Assembly: GCF_017744695.1 (NCBI RefSeq)
Contig: NZ_JAGIAS010000009.1
Location: 248,001 to 312,000, forward strand
Reading direction: 5' to 3'
DNA from: Dyadobacter sp.
Lineage (GTDB): Bacteria; Bacteroidota; Bacteroidia; Cytophagales; Spirosomataceae
DNA: 64,000 nt
The notes under the pieces were generated by a model, which saw nothing but the letters and a program-made list of their open reading frames with translations, was not told where the DNA came from and ran no database searches. Below are positions 34,118 through 44,372 of this stretch, piece after piece. Each line of letters opens with the position of its first letter. Position 1 is the first letter of the stretch. The position numbers and the translations under genes are program-made.

Positions 34118-35527
34118 TTACCACGTTACAACCGGGTTCGTCCACCAGTCGTCCCGGCCGTTCTTACTGTAATACATGCCAAAATGGAGTGGTGTATGCC
34201 TCGCACGCTTATCGGGATGTTCGACTCGCAGCGTATAATTTCCACTGCGAAGCGGCAGGATGATTGCCTGGCGCAGGTTAGCGTTTTCTGCATCCGCCTG
34301 CAATAGCAACGAGTCGTTCAGGAAAAGCTTTGTGCCTACCGGTGGTGTGCATTGCAGCACATAATAGCCATCCTTGTCGATCTGTACCCAGCCATCCATG
34401 ACTTCTGCCGCATTGTCTTTGAAGTTACCCGACAACCTTCGGGCCGGATCCAATTTTGTCTTTCGCGGTTTGGGACTGAGGTAGCCGCCAGGCCGCAGGT
34501 TGACAGGGATCGGGTGGTCCCAGCGTCCACTCGGCGAAAAGGAATAAAGTTTTAACTTCTCCGGTTCGCTCACCAATAGATGATCGTCGAGTTTCTCGCT
34601 TGACCGGGCAGGTGTTGCGCCGTCTATCGTGTAGCGGATATCCGAATAATCAGTCGGTATGTAGAGCTTCACGGGCTTATCTTTCAGCACAATACCGCCA
34701 TTCGGATAACAGCGGGCAGATCGGACATAGTAGCCAAGGTAGGAAAACTTGAGCCCATCGTAGATCGATTTGAAAGGGGTAGAGCTATGTACTTCGTCGG
34801 GATAGAGTGCCGAATGCCAGCGTAACCCGGCAGGAGCGGCTACCGCGAGTACGCTATCCATCATGGCCCGGGCCATTTGATGGTAAGAAACCTTTTCGCT
34901 CCGCCCGCCGATACTTAGCACAGTGTTGGAAAATTGCATGGCCGGCAGCCGCTTCGCCGCGAGCTGCGGAATCTGCCGGTTGTCATTGTGCAGCGCAGGA
35001 TCAGCTGTCGCATAAAAGTGAAATAGGGAAGGTTTTTCGAGCAGTGCATAGATCGTGAACAGGCCGCCAAACGACCCGCCGAACAGACCGTTCTCCCCAT
35101 TTGTGCGGTATTTTTTGTGGATATGCGGAATGAGCTCCTTTTCAAAAAATGCCAGGTAATTTGCCGCTCCACCGGAACTGTCCACATCGGGAAACTTCGT
35201 GGGTGTCAGGTCGCGGTCCCGCAGGTTAAAGCCGTTCACATAACGGTTTGGCACCGCCACCAGGATAGCCGGTGGCGCAAACTTCATATTGACCATGTAG
35301 CTGAATATCTGCGTGAACAACGGGCCATCCCACTCGCCGTCGAGAACGTACCATACGTCATACCGCGCGGTGTCATTCGCATAACTCGCGGGCAGGGTGA
35401 TCACAATGTCCCGCTGTTCGCGGAGGATAGCGGAATGCACGGAATCTCTGATCGGTGCGGCAAATTGGGCGCGGAGGTCAGAACAAAGAATCAGCAACGT
35501 AACAATGGCACAAAATCGGACTTGCAT
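34118..35527 (-). CDS. Secreted enterochelin-esterase-like hydrolase with C-terminal carbohydrate-associated domains
   Basis: About 469 residues with a signal peptide (LLILCSDLRAQ). The alpha/beta hydrolase domain of the Fes/esterase D type spans residues 25-265, with Ser152 in LFGGSFGGLFTIY. A chitobiase-like beta-sandwich follows (about 285-345; DIRYTIDGATPARSS), and then a PA14-like module to the end (DGWVQIDKDGYYVLQCTPPVGTKLFLND). This arrangement suggests hydrolysis of an ester on a polysaccharide or surface polymer. It lies 67 bp downstream of the LytTR regulator gene on the same strand, so it may be the last gene of that operon. It shares its hydrolase family with 12504-13562 but has extra modules. 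Confidence 0.85.
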   Translation of the reverse strand: MQVRFCAIVTLLILCSDLRAQFAAPIRDSVHSAILREQRDIVITLPASYANDTARYDVWYVLDGEWDGPLFTQIFSYMVNMKFAPPAILVAVPNRYVNGFNLRDRDLTPTKFPDVDSSGGAANYLAFFEKELIPHIHKKYRTNGENGLFGGSFGGLFTIYALLEKPSLFHFYATADPALHNDNRQIPQLAAKRLPAMQFSNTVLSIGGRSEKVSYHQMARAMMDSVLAVAAPAGLRWHSALYPDEVHSSTPFKSIYDGLKFSYLGYYVRSARCYPNGGIVLKDKPVKLYIPTDYSDIRYTIDGATPARSSEKLDDHLLVSEPEKLKLYSFSPSGRWDHPIPVNLRPGGYLSPKPRKTKLDPARRLSGNFKDNAAEVMDGWVQIDKDGYYVLQCTPPVGTKLFLNDSLLLQADAENANLRQAIILPLRSGNYTLRVEHPDKRARHTPLHFGMYYSKNGRDDWWTNPVVTW

Positions 35528-35594
35528 AGATTGTCAAAGGATTGTTTTAAAATCTTAATACTAAGTTGATCTGTGGCTGGCAATTATTTAGGCC

Positions 35595-36323
35595 CTATGG
35601 CATTCCCAGCACTTTCATCACGTCGGCTTTGTATTGCCGGCCAATGGGCAGCTCCTGGCCGCCTACCTCTATGACCGAAGTATTGAACGATCGGATCTTG
35701 TCGGTAGCGATAATGTAAGCACGGTGGATTCGAAGAAACCGGCGATCGGGTAATTTCTCTTCCAGGTAGCTGATCCGCTGGTAGCTCACTACGTCGCCGG
35801 ACACGGTTTTTACTTTGACATAATCTTTAAGGCTTTCGATGTACAGGATTTCGTTCAGAAACACCTTTATCATCTTCTTGTCTGATTTAAGGTAAATGAA
35901 CTGTTCATTGATACCGTTCTCATTGGCTGGCACCAGCAGTTGCGGCAGCTTATTAGCGGGCTCATTGCCATGGTATTTATTGATAGCGAGCAGGAACCGG
36001 TCGAACGGGACGGGTTTCAGCAGGTAATCCAGCACGTTAAGCTCAAAACCTTCCAATGCATATTCGCGGTAGGCGGTGGTGAAAATTACTTTTGGGCGGT
36101 TGGCCAACGTTTTCAGGAAATCGATGCCGGTAAGTTTAGGCATTTGAATGTCCAGGAAAAGCAAATCCACTTTATTTTTTTGCAAAAAAAGCAGCGCCTC
36201 CACTGCATTGCAGCATGTGCCGACCAGCGTCAAGGTTTCCAGCTGGCTGATGTACTCCTGCAAAACGGATATGGCCAGCGGCTCATCGTCCACGATCAGG
36301 CACCTGATTTTACTTGTGGTCAT
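35595..36323 (-). CDS. LytTR-family response regulator (first copy)
   Basis: About 242 residues: receiver domain with VDDEPLA and phospho-accepting Asp58 (LLFLDIQMPKLTG), then a C-terminal LytTR DNA-binding domain (about 140-240; YLKSDKKMIKVFLNEILYIESLKDYVKV ... RIHRAYIIATDKI). LytTR proteins bind pairs of about 9-bp direct repeats about 21 bp apart. It is 6 bp downstream of its kinase and upstream of an esterase gene. A second kinase/LytTR pair (55796-57555) has the same organisation but is not a near-identical duplicate. Confidence 0.95.
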   Translation of the reverse strand: MTTSKIRCLIVDDEPLAISVLQEYISQLETLTLVGTCCNAVEALLFLQKNKVDLLFLDIQMPKLTGIDFLKTLANRPKVIFTTAYREYALEGFELNVLDYLLKPVPFDRFLLAINKYHGNEPANKLPQLLVPANENGINEQFIYLKSDKKMIKVFLNEILYIESLKDYVKVKTVSGDVVSYQRISYLEEKLPDRRFLRIHRAYIIATDKIRSFNTSVIEVGGQELPIGRQYKADVMKVLGMP

Positions 36324-36329
36324 TGATTT

Positions 36330-37382
36330 TTACAATCTGATTTTAAGGTCAACCGAATAGTATTCCGCTTCCTTTGTCAAGGTCAGCTGATGTGCTTCCG
36401 GATAGAGCAACGCCAGCCGGCGTTTTACATTTTGTAAGCCGATCCCGCCCGTCACACCATTGTCGTTACCGCGCTTTTCGCTCGCCGTACAACTATTTTC
36501 CACTTTTACGCCGAGCCATCCGTCTTTTACTTTTAAGTCGATGGTCACCCACACATTTTCCGTTTCATCGCTCACGCCGTGTTTGAATGCATTCTCCACG
36601 AAGGGTATCAACAGCAGCGGTGCGATCGTCCTGCCTTCCGTTTCTCCGGAAGCGACTAGCGAAACGTCCAGCCGGTTGCCATACCGGAGTGTTTCGAGCG
36701 CAATGTAGTTTTGGATGTGCCCGATTTCCTGTTCCAATAAAATATGCTCCGATTGGGACTCGTAGAGCATGTAGCTCATCAGTTCGGAGAGTTTCAGCAC
36801 TACCTGCGGCGCAGCCGGGGCCGCTTGCAATGTGAGTGCATAAAGGTTGTTGAGGGTATTGAAAAGAAAATGCGGGTGCACCTGAGCTTTCAACAGGCTG
36901 AGCTCGGCCGCTAGTTTTTCACGCATTGTATCCTGATGAAGTCGTTCCTGGTCGATCCAATGCCCGACGGCTTTGATCAAAAGCGTGAACAAAAGGACCG
37001 GAGCCAGAAACCATAGCATGACCTTCAAGAGCAGGTACCAGACGAAAATGGGCTCATAATAGGTGGTGTCCGGGAAAAATCGGGGTTCGATAAAGCGCTC
37101 GATCAGGATCCGGTTCAGCAGCGCGGCCACGAACAACAATGCCACGGCTGCGACGGCATAGGCAACATACCTTTTCGGCTGGAAAAAGCGGGGGAACAGC
37201 ACGTAAATATTGACATAGGCAACGAGCATCGCGGCAGGCATTCCTTGTAGTTCAATCAGGAAATAGGCCCAAAGCCCATCCTCGCTTTCCGCATGTACGC
37301 CCGTGTATACGAACAGGTAACCCGCCCAGAACAATATGTGCGTGAGCAAACGGTTGCCTGCGATGTAAAAGCGTCGGGTCAT
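36330..37382 (-). CDS. LytS-type membrane histidine kinase (first copy)
   Basis: About 350 residues with four N-terminal membrane helices and a His_kinase domain with QVHPHFLFNTLNNLYAL (the His in PHFLFN is the phosphorylation site), followed by a HATPase domain (FVENAFKHG ... GIGLQNVKRRLALLYP). The long open frame continues to 37478, but ATG 37382 is preferred as it begins just before the first membrane helix. No separate extracellular domain is present, so the signal is probably sensed in the membrane. It is divergent from the TonB-dependent receptor gene at 37621, an arrangement repeated by the second pair. Confidence 0.92.
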   Translation of the reverse strand: MTRRFYIAGNRLLTHILFWAGYLFVYTGVHAESEDGLWAYFLIELQGMPAAMLVAYVNIYVLFPRFFQPKRYVAYAVAAVALLFVAALLNRILIERFIEPRFFPDTTYYEPIFVWYLLLKVMLWFLAPVLLFTLLIKAVGHWIDQERLHQDTMREKLAAELSLLKAQVHPHFLFNTLNNLYALTLQAAPAAPQVVLKLSELMSYMLYESQSEHILLEQEIGHIQNYIALETLRYGNRLDVSLVASGETEGRTIAPLLLIPFVENAFKHGVSDETENVWVTIDLKVKDGWLGVKVENSCTASEKRGNDNGVTGGIGLQNVKRRLALLYPEAHQLTLTKEAEYYSVDLKIRL

Positions 37383-37620
37383 TCTGTAACCGGCCGGAGT
37401 ATGTGATTGTGACTTTGTTATCAAAGTTAACAATTTGAAACCTTTGGTGATTAACATTCGACAGACTGCGATTTTCAAGCAGTTTTCAACCGGTTTTTAC
37501 CCTCTTTCGGTTAACGGGGCCAATTCGGGTTTTATGCAGGACGTGACAGGTACTTCGGCTAAAACCCGGGAACCGGTAACTGCGATAGCGTTCATTTGCA
37601 TTGAACCAAATAGAACGGCT

Positions 37621-39822
37621 ATGTCGACGCTTTGCATTTCTAAATCCAATATCCGAACCTTCGTATTTGCCACGTGGAGCCTGCTTGTCATCGGTGCTCG
37701 CGGGCAGGGCCTACCGGCAGCGCGCCCGAATGGTTCTCCGGACAGCATTCGGATACGGTCGATGAAAGACGATACTATTTCTTTGCATGAGGTAAAGATC
37801 GTAGCCGAAAGACCGGACGTGGATTTACAGCTGGACAAGAAGGTTTACCGCATTGGTAAAGACATTCTGTCGCAGGGCGGGGCGGCTGCGGATGTGCTCA
37901 ACGGCATTCCGTCCGTTGCTGTCGACGCAGCGGGGGTGATCAGGCTCCGGGGGAACAGCCATGTGGCCGTGTTGATCAATGGCCGACGGTCCGGTCTTGC
38001 GCTGGCTGGCATCCTGGCGCAGATTCCGGCGGGTGGTATCGAAAAGATTGAAGTGATAACCACGCCGTCGGCCAGGTACGATGCCCTGGGACCGGCAGGA
38101 ACGATCAACATCATCCTTAAAAAGAATGACAAGGAGAAATTCGCGGGCCAGGCGCGCATGGTGGCGGGGCAGCCAAATGATTACAATCTGAATGCCAACC
38201 TGAGCTACAAGGCTGGCCCCTGGAACGTTTTCGCTACGTTAGGCGGCCGCTATTCGGATTACGTCGGGTTTTATACTACAAGGCAAATGGCAATAGATCA
38301 TGCCGCCAATTCACTGGAAAAAGTGCAGCATGAGAGCCGCCACGACGATGGCAGATTGATTTACCTCGGGGGAGACTACCGGCTCGATTCAAAAAATATC
38401 TTTACGCTGGCATATTTCAGAAATGCGACCAAAGACATCGATGGCACCACACTCGATTACGCTTTCGGGCCTGCCGGTGCCGACAGCCTGCTCACGCGCA
38501 AAGGCAGCTCGCACGAAAGCCGTAGTTATAACCAGTTTGAATCCAATTATACCCGGACGTTTAACAGAGAGGGAACAAAACTAACGGCCGATGTGCAATA
38601 CGACTTTTGGAATAGCGATAAAACATGGGCTTTGTCGACAAGCAGGACATTCCCATTGCCCGCTGCATTACCTGCCATCCGGACGGCTTCGACAGGCGGC
38701 AGCCGCGATCTGGTCATTCAATCCGACTTTGTTTATTCTTTTTCCAACCAGTCGGCGTTCGAAGTGGGCCTCAAAGCGGAAGCCAGGTCGGTACTAAGTG
38801 ACTATAAAGCCGAGCAATACCTGGATGACACCTGGGCGGTGCTGGACGGCATCGATAACAAGGTCAGTTATAAGGAGAAGATCGGTGCAGCTTATGCACA
38901 ATACAGAAGCCGCCCGGGAAAGCTCCGTTACCAGTTTGGCCTGCGTTATGAGTACACCCAGGTCGATATTCAGGACAGGAAAGGCGATTTCGGCAGCAGA
39001 AAGCATTATGGCCGTATGTTTCCGTCTGTGAATCTGAGCTATATTCTACAAGAAAGGGCCACCATCCAGGCTAATTATTCCAGGCGTATCGGCAGGCCGT
39101 CGCTGTGGTACTTATATCCGTTCAACGAGGTCACCGATCTTAATGCGCAGTTTGTCGGTAACCCGGGGCTAAACCCTTCGTTTACGCATGTAATGGAGCT
39201 GGCTTTGACAAAACAGTGGGACAAACTTACATGGAGCCCGACTATTTTCGCCCAATTTACAACGGCTCCGATGCTGCAATACACCTTCCAGAATGATAGG
39301 AACGTGATGATCACCATGCCCTTTAATCTGTCTGGCGAAAAGCGCTGCGGCGTTGAACTTTCGGCGGCTTATAATCCGCTGTCGTGGCTGTCGATCCATG
39401 CGCAGTGGACCGGGTATTTGTTTCACCAGCGCGGCAAATACCGGGATGCTGATTTTAGTTTTTCAAACCAGTCGTGGAACGGAAGGCTCAACATGCGCCT
39501 GAAATTACCCTGGGCGCTTATGTTTCAATGCCGGCTGGATGCGCAGGGACCTGATAACAATGCGCAAAGCAAAACGGGGGCCTATTGCTATTTGGCGTCA
39601 GGACTTAGCAGAACCCTGTTTAAAGGCAAGGCTACATTAGTACTGGACGGAACCAACATTTTAAATACTAACAAACAAAGAACGCTGACAGTCACAGAAA
39701 ACTACCGCATCGATCGCGTCAGTAACTTCAACGCCGCCCGGTTCCGACTGGGTCTTACTTACCGTTTCAGCCAATCGGAGAGCCCAACTTTCAGAAACCG
39801 AAAGGAAGCAAATCGGGATTGA
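37621..39822 (+). CDS. TonB-dependent outer-membrane receptor (OMP_b-brl type)
   Basis: About 733 residues. Signal region at 1-30 (TFVFATWSLLVIGARGQG). A plug domain begins near residue 80 with GAAADVLNGIPSVAVDAAGVIRLRGNSHVAVLINGRRSG, and the C-terminal half forms a beta-barrel that ends in a typical terminal strand FRLGLTYRF near 720, followed by a short hydrophilic tail. It lacks the N-terminal carboxypeptidase-like domain of SusC. ATG 37621 was chosen over the frame start at 37435, as it opens the signal peptide. It is divergent from the LytS/LytTR genes, which may control it. Cargo is unknown. Confidence 0.88.
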   Translation: MSTLCISKSNIRTFVFATWSLLVIGARGQGLPAARPNGSPDSIRIRSMKDDTISLHEVKIVAERPDVDLQLDKKVYRIGKDILSQGGAAADVLNGIPSVAVDAAGVIRLRGNSHVAVLINGRRSGLALAGILAQIPAGGIEKIEVITTPSARYDALGPAGTINIILKKNDKEKFAGQARMVAGQPNDYNLNANLSYKAGPWNVFATLGGRYSDYVGFYTTRQMAIDHAANSLEKVQHESRHDDGRLIYLGGDYRLDSKNIFTLAYFRNATKDIDGTTLDYAFGPAGADSLLTRKGSSHESRSYNQFESNYTRTFNREGTKLTADVQYDFWNSDKTWALSTSRTFPLPAALPAIRTASTGGSRDLVIQSDFVYSFSNQSAFEVGLKAEARSVLSDYKAEQYLDDTWAVLDGIDNKVSYKEKIGAAYAQYRSRPGKLRYQFGLRYEYTQVDIQDRKGDFGSRKHYGRMFPSVNLSYILQERATIQANYSRRIGRPSLWYLYPFNEVTDLNAQFVGNPGLNPSFTHVMELALTKQWDKLTWSPTIFAQFTTAPMLQYTFQNDRNVMITMPFNLSGEKRCGVELSAAYNPLSWLSIHAQWTGYLFHQRGKYRDADFSFSNQSWNGRLNMRLKLPWALMFQCRLDAQGPDNNAQSKTGAYCYLASGLSRTLFKGKATLVLDGTNILNTNKQRTLTVTENYRIDRVSNFNAARFRLGLTYRFSQSESPTFRNRKEANRD

Positions 39823-39969
39823 TTGAGCAGGGCATGCGCCGGCTGCCAATTAAATAACATCAGTTTCGTGCAATTTTTGTCGGTCAGAAAGCTACTTTTG
39901 AGTACGAACCGGAAATGGTTATCGGACATTAAATCTAGTAGCAAGGGTTGTTGATTTTGAAGATTGGTA

Positions 39970-42900
39970 GTGAAACGACTAAGTCTATTGAAGAGTTGCG
40001 CGTTGGCAATGGTGCTTGTGCTTATGCAAGCCTCATTTTCAGTGTTTGGGCAGCAGCGTCGGTTTGTTCATATTGACGCCCGCCAGGGCCTTTCCCATGC
40101 CCATATCAAGGTGGTATACCGCGATGAGACCGGTTTTCTCTGGATTGGTACCGAATCTGGCCTCAACCGGTTTGACGGCTACACGATAAGGGTGTTTCGG
40201 AATGATGCCTCGGACGCTACCTCACTCTTTGACGACGATATTACCGGATTATTTAAAATGCCCGCGGGGAAAATGGGGGTTCTTACCAGTCGCGGCCCTT
40301 GCATTTATGACCCCGCAACGGAGTCTTTCTCGCGGCCCTTGCAAGGTTTTCAGGCCTATTCAATTCGTAAGCCGGCCGATCTGAAAGAGATTGTACCGGA
40401 TAGCAAGGGTAATTATTGGTTTATCATTCAGAATGACGGACTCACTTGCTATAATGAAAAAAGCAAGAAGGCCTTCTCGATCAGGCATACCGACCGTGAT
40501 ACGACTTCCATTGCCAGCAACGACGTCACCTCGATAGTACAACACCCCGATGGCACCTACTGGGTGGCACATTCGAACGGGCTGGTTGAAAACATAGTCG
40601 TCGGCAAGCAGGGCGTCAGGGTAGTAAAAAGGCTCAACTTTTTTCAGGACCGGAAGGCCCGTAAGGAAGATCTGCTGCATTGCAAGCTCGTACTGGACGG
40701 TGACGGGGATATTTGGGTGTATCCCACCAATTTTGATATGGGTGTGGCTTATTGGAACAAGCAGTTGGGGAAAGTACAATATTTGGGAAAAACCTTCGGA
40801 AGCCCACGGCTGAGTTCGAGCATGATCACAGGCGTAGTGACGGATCCCGATGGTGATGTCTGGATATCCAATGGGCAGACTGGCATAGATGTGCTCAATA
40901 AAAAAACACGGTCGGTTACCAACATGCGGCATGCATCCGACAATGAGAATGGATTGAGCCACAATTCTATCACCACATTGCTCAAAGACACCGAAGGGGT
41001 TATTTGGGTAGGTACCTATAAAAGCGGGCTGCATTATTTTCATAAGAACAGCAAACGATTCCCGCTCGTCAACCGGCATACAATGCCTTATGGCCTGCCT
41101 TTTGAGGACATCAACGCATTTGTGGAGGATGCCAAAGGCAATCTCTGGCTTGGAAGCAACGGGGGAGGGCTGATGTACTACGACAGGAGTACAGGGAAAT
41201 TCACGACTTACCGTTACGATCCGGGCAATCCGCGGTCGCTGAGCAGCGATGTTGTGGTCAGTTTGTGCCTGGACCATAAAAACAGGTTATGGATCGGGAC
41301 TTTTTTGGGGGGACTGAACTGCTTTGACGGGCAACGGTTTACCCGCTACCAGTACGATCCCGCCAAACCGCAGAGCCTTCCGGGCAGGAGTGTATGGGAG
41401 ATCTTCGAAGACTCGCAGCGGCGGCTCTGGGTCGGTACCCTCGACGGCGGCCTTTGTCTGTATAACCGGCCATCGGACAACTTCACCAAATACCGGCATC
41501 CTGACCAGCGGGCGCTTTATTCTACCTATGTTCCGACTATTTTTGAGGACTCGGAAGGAAATATGTGGTTTGGGACTTCAACAGGGATCGATGTGTTGAA
41601 GAAGACGTCCGGCGCGTTGGTCCATTTTGAAACAGAAAAAGGGAACCCGTCCTCCATAGCGAGCAACGACATCTTTGGCATATTACAAGATACCAGGGGG
41701 CGGATATGGATCGGCTCCCGGGGAGGGCTCAGTTTATGGTTGCCGGAGTCGGGCACGTTCGTCAATTACAGTGAAAAGAACGGATTGCCTCATAACGCGA
41801 TTTTGTCGATGGCCGAGGATGGGGACGGCAGGTTATGGCTGGGTACACCGAACGGGTTGTCATGCGCGACCATTTCCCAGGGAAAGGGCCGCTTACAGCT
41901 GACTTTTCGTAACTATTCGGAAATGGACGGGCTGCAAGGCAGGCAATTCAACGAGGATGCTGCGTTCAGGACACGGGGAGGGGAATTGCTTTTTGGCGGG
42001 GCCAATGGGTTCAACATATTCCGGCCGAGGGAATTGGGTGGAAATAAGGTAGTGCCCCGACTGGCATTTACAGACTTTCAGCTGTTTAACCGTAGCGTCC
42101 GCCCCGGAGCTGCTGTTGGCGGAAGGCAGATACTATCTTCGTCGATCACGACCAATCCTTCCATTGTATTGCAGGCTGGAGAGAATGTATTTTCCATCGA
42201 ATTCGCTGCGCTTAACTTCATCCAGGCTGGCAAGAGCCAATACAAGTATAAATTAGAAGGCTTTAATGATGATTGGCTACCAGCCGACGCGAACAACCGG
42301 AAAGTTACCTTTACTAATCTCGATGCAGGCGACTATGTTTTTCGGGTGATTGCATCAAACAACGACGGGCTCTGGAACCGGGAGGGAATATCACTCCATA
42401 TCAAAGTACTTCCTCCTTTCTGGCGGTCGCCCATTGCTTATGCTTTGTATGCGATAGCGATAGCCCTGCTGCTGCTGGCGGCGCTCAAACTCACACAGGA
42501 AAGGGAAAGGATGAAATTTGCCATTATGCAGACGCGCGAGGAGGCCAGGCGTTCACAAGAGCTGGATATGCTAAAGACCAAGTTCTTCACCAACGTCAGC
42601 CACGAGCTGCGTACGCCGCTTTCCTTGATCCTGGCCCCGGTCGAAAAGCTCAGTGAAAAGGCCGTCGATGCCCAGGAACGCAAACAGTTTGACCTCATCC
42701 AGAGAAATGCCCGGCGGCTGTTGAATATGGTCAATCAGCTGCTGGATTTCAGAAAGCTGGAAGTGAATGAAATCCGGTTTCAGCCCTCGGGCGGGGATAT
42801 TGTTCAGTTTGTCAAAAGCACGGTCTTTTCATTTTCCGATCTCTCCGAAAAAAGAGCAATCCAGCTCGCATTTCATTCCAATGTCGCTGCGCTGGAAACC

Positions 42901-44118
42901 CTGTTCGATCACGACAAGCTGGAAAAGATCCTGTTTAACCTGCTTTCCAATGCCATTAAGTTTACGCTCGGCCCGGGTGAGGTAACCGTGACGGTGGATA
43001 TCCGGGAGTCGGGTGAAAACTGTGTGGCGGAAATCAGTGTCGAAGATACCGGTATCGGGATAGCCCCTGAAAAGCACGAGCTGATTTTTGAGCGGTTTTT
43101 TCAGAGCGATTTGCCCAACACGATCATCAACCAGGGAAGCGGTATCGGACTGGCCATCACCAGGGAATTTGTCCGGATCCACGGCGGGACTATCCGTGTG
43201 GAGAGCGAACCGGGGAAGGGGAGTTGCTTTGTGGTGGAACTGCCGTTAAAAAAACTGACCGGCGCCGTTGTGCACGGCATAATTAATGAGCCGGTTAAAT
43301 CGGATGTTTTGGCGGAGGGCGTTCAGGCAGAACAAAAGCAGACGGATAAGCCGCTCATTTTGATCGTGGAGGATAACGAAGATTTCAGGTTCTATCTCAA
43401 AGACAACCTGAAAGTGCATTACACGGTGATGGAAGCTTCGACGGGCGAAGAAGGTTGGAATAAAACCATTGCCCAACGTCCGGTACTGATTGTGACAGAC
43501 ATTATGATGCCCGGTTTGAACGGGCTCGACTTTTGCAAAATGGTGAAGGCTGACCCGCGCGTCTGTCAGACACCGGTAATTCTGCTTACAGCGCGATCGG
43601 AAGACGAACAGTTCCTGGAAGGGTTTCAGGCCGGAGCAGACGATTACATTCCCAAACCATTCAATTTTCAGGTGCTGGAATCCAGGATCCAGAACCTGAT
43701 TTCGTCAAGGCAGCAACTCAAAACGTTGTTTTCTTCCGGTAGCGGGATCAAGGCGAGCGAAATCGAAGTAGCGCCTGCTGACCAGCTATTCATTCACGAA
43801 ATGATCCAGGCGATCGAGCGGCATATTTCCGAGCCAGATTTTTCGGTGGTCGACCTTGCCCGTGAAATGGGAGTGGGGCGCTCGCAGTTTTTCAAGAGGG
43901 TTCAGGCTGTTACCGGCAAATCCCCCCTTGAAGTTATACGGGAAATCAGATTGCAGCACGCGGCTCAGCTTTTGGAGAAAAGCCAGCTGTCCGTATCTGA
44001 AATTGCCTATCAGGTTGGTTTTAACAATCCCAAATATTTCGCCCGTTACTTCCGGGAGCTGTATCAGGTGCTACCCTCCGAATACTCAGGAAGCAAACGG
44101 CAGGCTGGCAAGAGCTAG
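39970..44118 (+). CDS. Hybrid two-component system (HTCS) sensor-regulator of the glycan locus
   Basis: About 1382 residues: signal (LAMVLVLMQASFSVFGQ), two seven-bladed periplasmic propellers with repeated DxxGxLWIGT blades, a Y_Y_Y domain, and one membrane helix (AYALYAIAIALLLLAALKL). A HisKA domain follows with His878 (NVSHELRTPLS), then HATPase, a receiver domain with phospho-accepting Asp1177 (VTDIMMPGLNG) and an AraC-type DNA-binding domain at the end. It therefore senses an oligosaccharide in the periplasm and directly activates transcription. The GTG at 39970 is the best start, giving a standard signal peptide; TTG 39964 is an alternative. It is encoded 254 bp upstream of susC in the same direction, the classic arrangement of a polysaccharide utilisation locus. 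Confidence 0.95.
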   Translation: MKRLSLLKSCALAMVLVLMQASFSVFGQQRRFVHIDARQGLSHAHIKVVYRDETGFLWIGTESGLNRFDGYTIRVFRNDASDATSLFDDDITGLFKMPAGKMGVLTSRGPCIYDPATESFSRPLQGFQAYSIRKPADLKEIVPDSKGNYWFIIQNDGLTCYNEKSKKAFSIRHTDRDTTSIASNDVTSIVQHPDGTYWVAHSNGLVENIVVGKQGVRVVKRLNFFQDRKARKEDLLHCKLVLDGDGDIWVYPTNFDMGVAYWNKQLGKVQYLGKTFGSPRLSSSMITGVVTDPDGDVWISNGQTGIDVLNKKTRSVTNMRHASDNENGLSHNSITTLLKDTEGVIWVGTYKSGLHYFHKNSKRFPLVNRHTMPYGLPFEDINAFVEDAKGNLWLGSNGGGLMYYDRSTGKFTTYRYDPGNPRSLSSDVVVSLCLDHKNRLWIGTFLGGLNCFDGQRFTRYQYDPAKPQSLPGRSVWEIFEDSQRRLWVGTLDGGLCLYNRPSDNFTKYRHPDQRALYSTYVPTIFEDSEGNMWFGTSTGIDVLKKTSGALVHFETEKGNPSSIASNDIFGILQDTRGRIWIGSRGGLSLWLPESGTFVNYSEKNGLPHNAILSMAEDGDGRLWLGTPNGLSCATISQGKGRLQLTFRNYSEMDGLQGRQFNEDAAFRTRGGELLFGGANGFNIFRPRELGGNKVVPRLAFTDFQLFNRSVRPGAAVGGRQILSSSITTNPSIVLQAGENVFSIEFAALNFIQAGKSQYKYKLEGFNDDWLPADANNRKVTFTNLDAGDYVFRVIASNNDGLWNREGISLHIKVLPPFWRSPIAYALYAIAIALLLLAALKLTQERERMKFAIMQTREEARRSQELDMLKTKFFTNVSHELRTPLSLILAPVEKLSEKAVDAQERKQFDLIQRNARRLLNMVNQLLDFRKLEVNEIRFQPSGGDIVQFVKSTVFSFSDLSEKRAIQLAFHSNVAALETLFDHDKLEKILFNLLSNAIKFTLGPGEVTVTVDIRESGENCVAEISVEDTGIGIAPEKHELIFERFFQSDLPNTIINQGSGIGLAITREFVRIHGGTIRVESEPGKGSCFVVELPLKKLTGAVVHGIINEPVKSDVLAEGVQAEQKQTDKPLILIVEDNEDFRFYLKDNLKVHYTVMEASTGEEGWNKTIAQRPVLIVTDIMMPGLNGLDFCKMVKADPRVCQTPVILLTARSEDEQFLEGFQAGADDYIPKPFNFQVLESRIQNLISSRQQLKTLFSSGSGIKASEIEVAPADQLFIHEMIQAIERHISEPDFSVVDLAREMGVGRSQFFKRVQAVTGKSPLEVIREIRLQHAAQLLEKSQLSVSEIAYQVGFNNPKYFARYFRELYQVLPSEYSGSKRQAGKS

Positions 44119-44244
44119 AATGTGATAGCGTCGATAGGTTACAAAATTGATTTTTTGCTGTTTTTTGGCTATTTAATGCTATTCTGGACTTTTTATCCCC
44201 CACATTCGGACTAATCCGTACCCATCCATACCTTGCCGGTTATC

Positions 44245-44252
44245 TACCTTTG
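44245..44252 (+). promoter_or_regulatory. Candidate -7 element of the susC operon
   Basis: TACCTTTG fits TAnnTTTG and lies about 120 bp upstream of the susC start, a normal leader length for such operons. The -33 element is not distinct, which fits dependence on an activator such as the hybrid sensor. Confidence 0.4.
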
Positions 44253-44372
44253 GTGCAAACAATCCCTGTAATTGTGCTAGTCTGGTAGGTAGGTGGCGCG
44301 CCTGCCTCCGGGCTGTACGATGAAGGCGATCGGTTTCTCAATCGCATTGTGTAACGTACTTAAGGCAAATCA

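Noticed and set aside
37383..37620. A LytTR box array like that at 57615-57734
   Set aside because: Several GTTAAC- and CGGTT-like words occur but not at 21-bp intervals, so no array is claimed for the first LytTR module.
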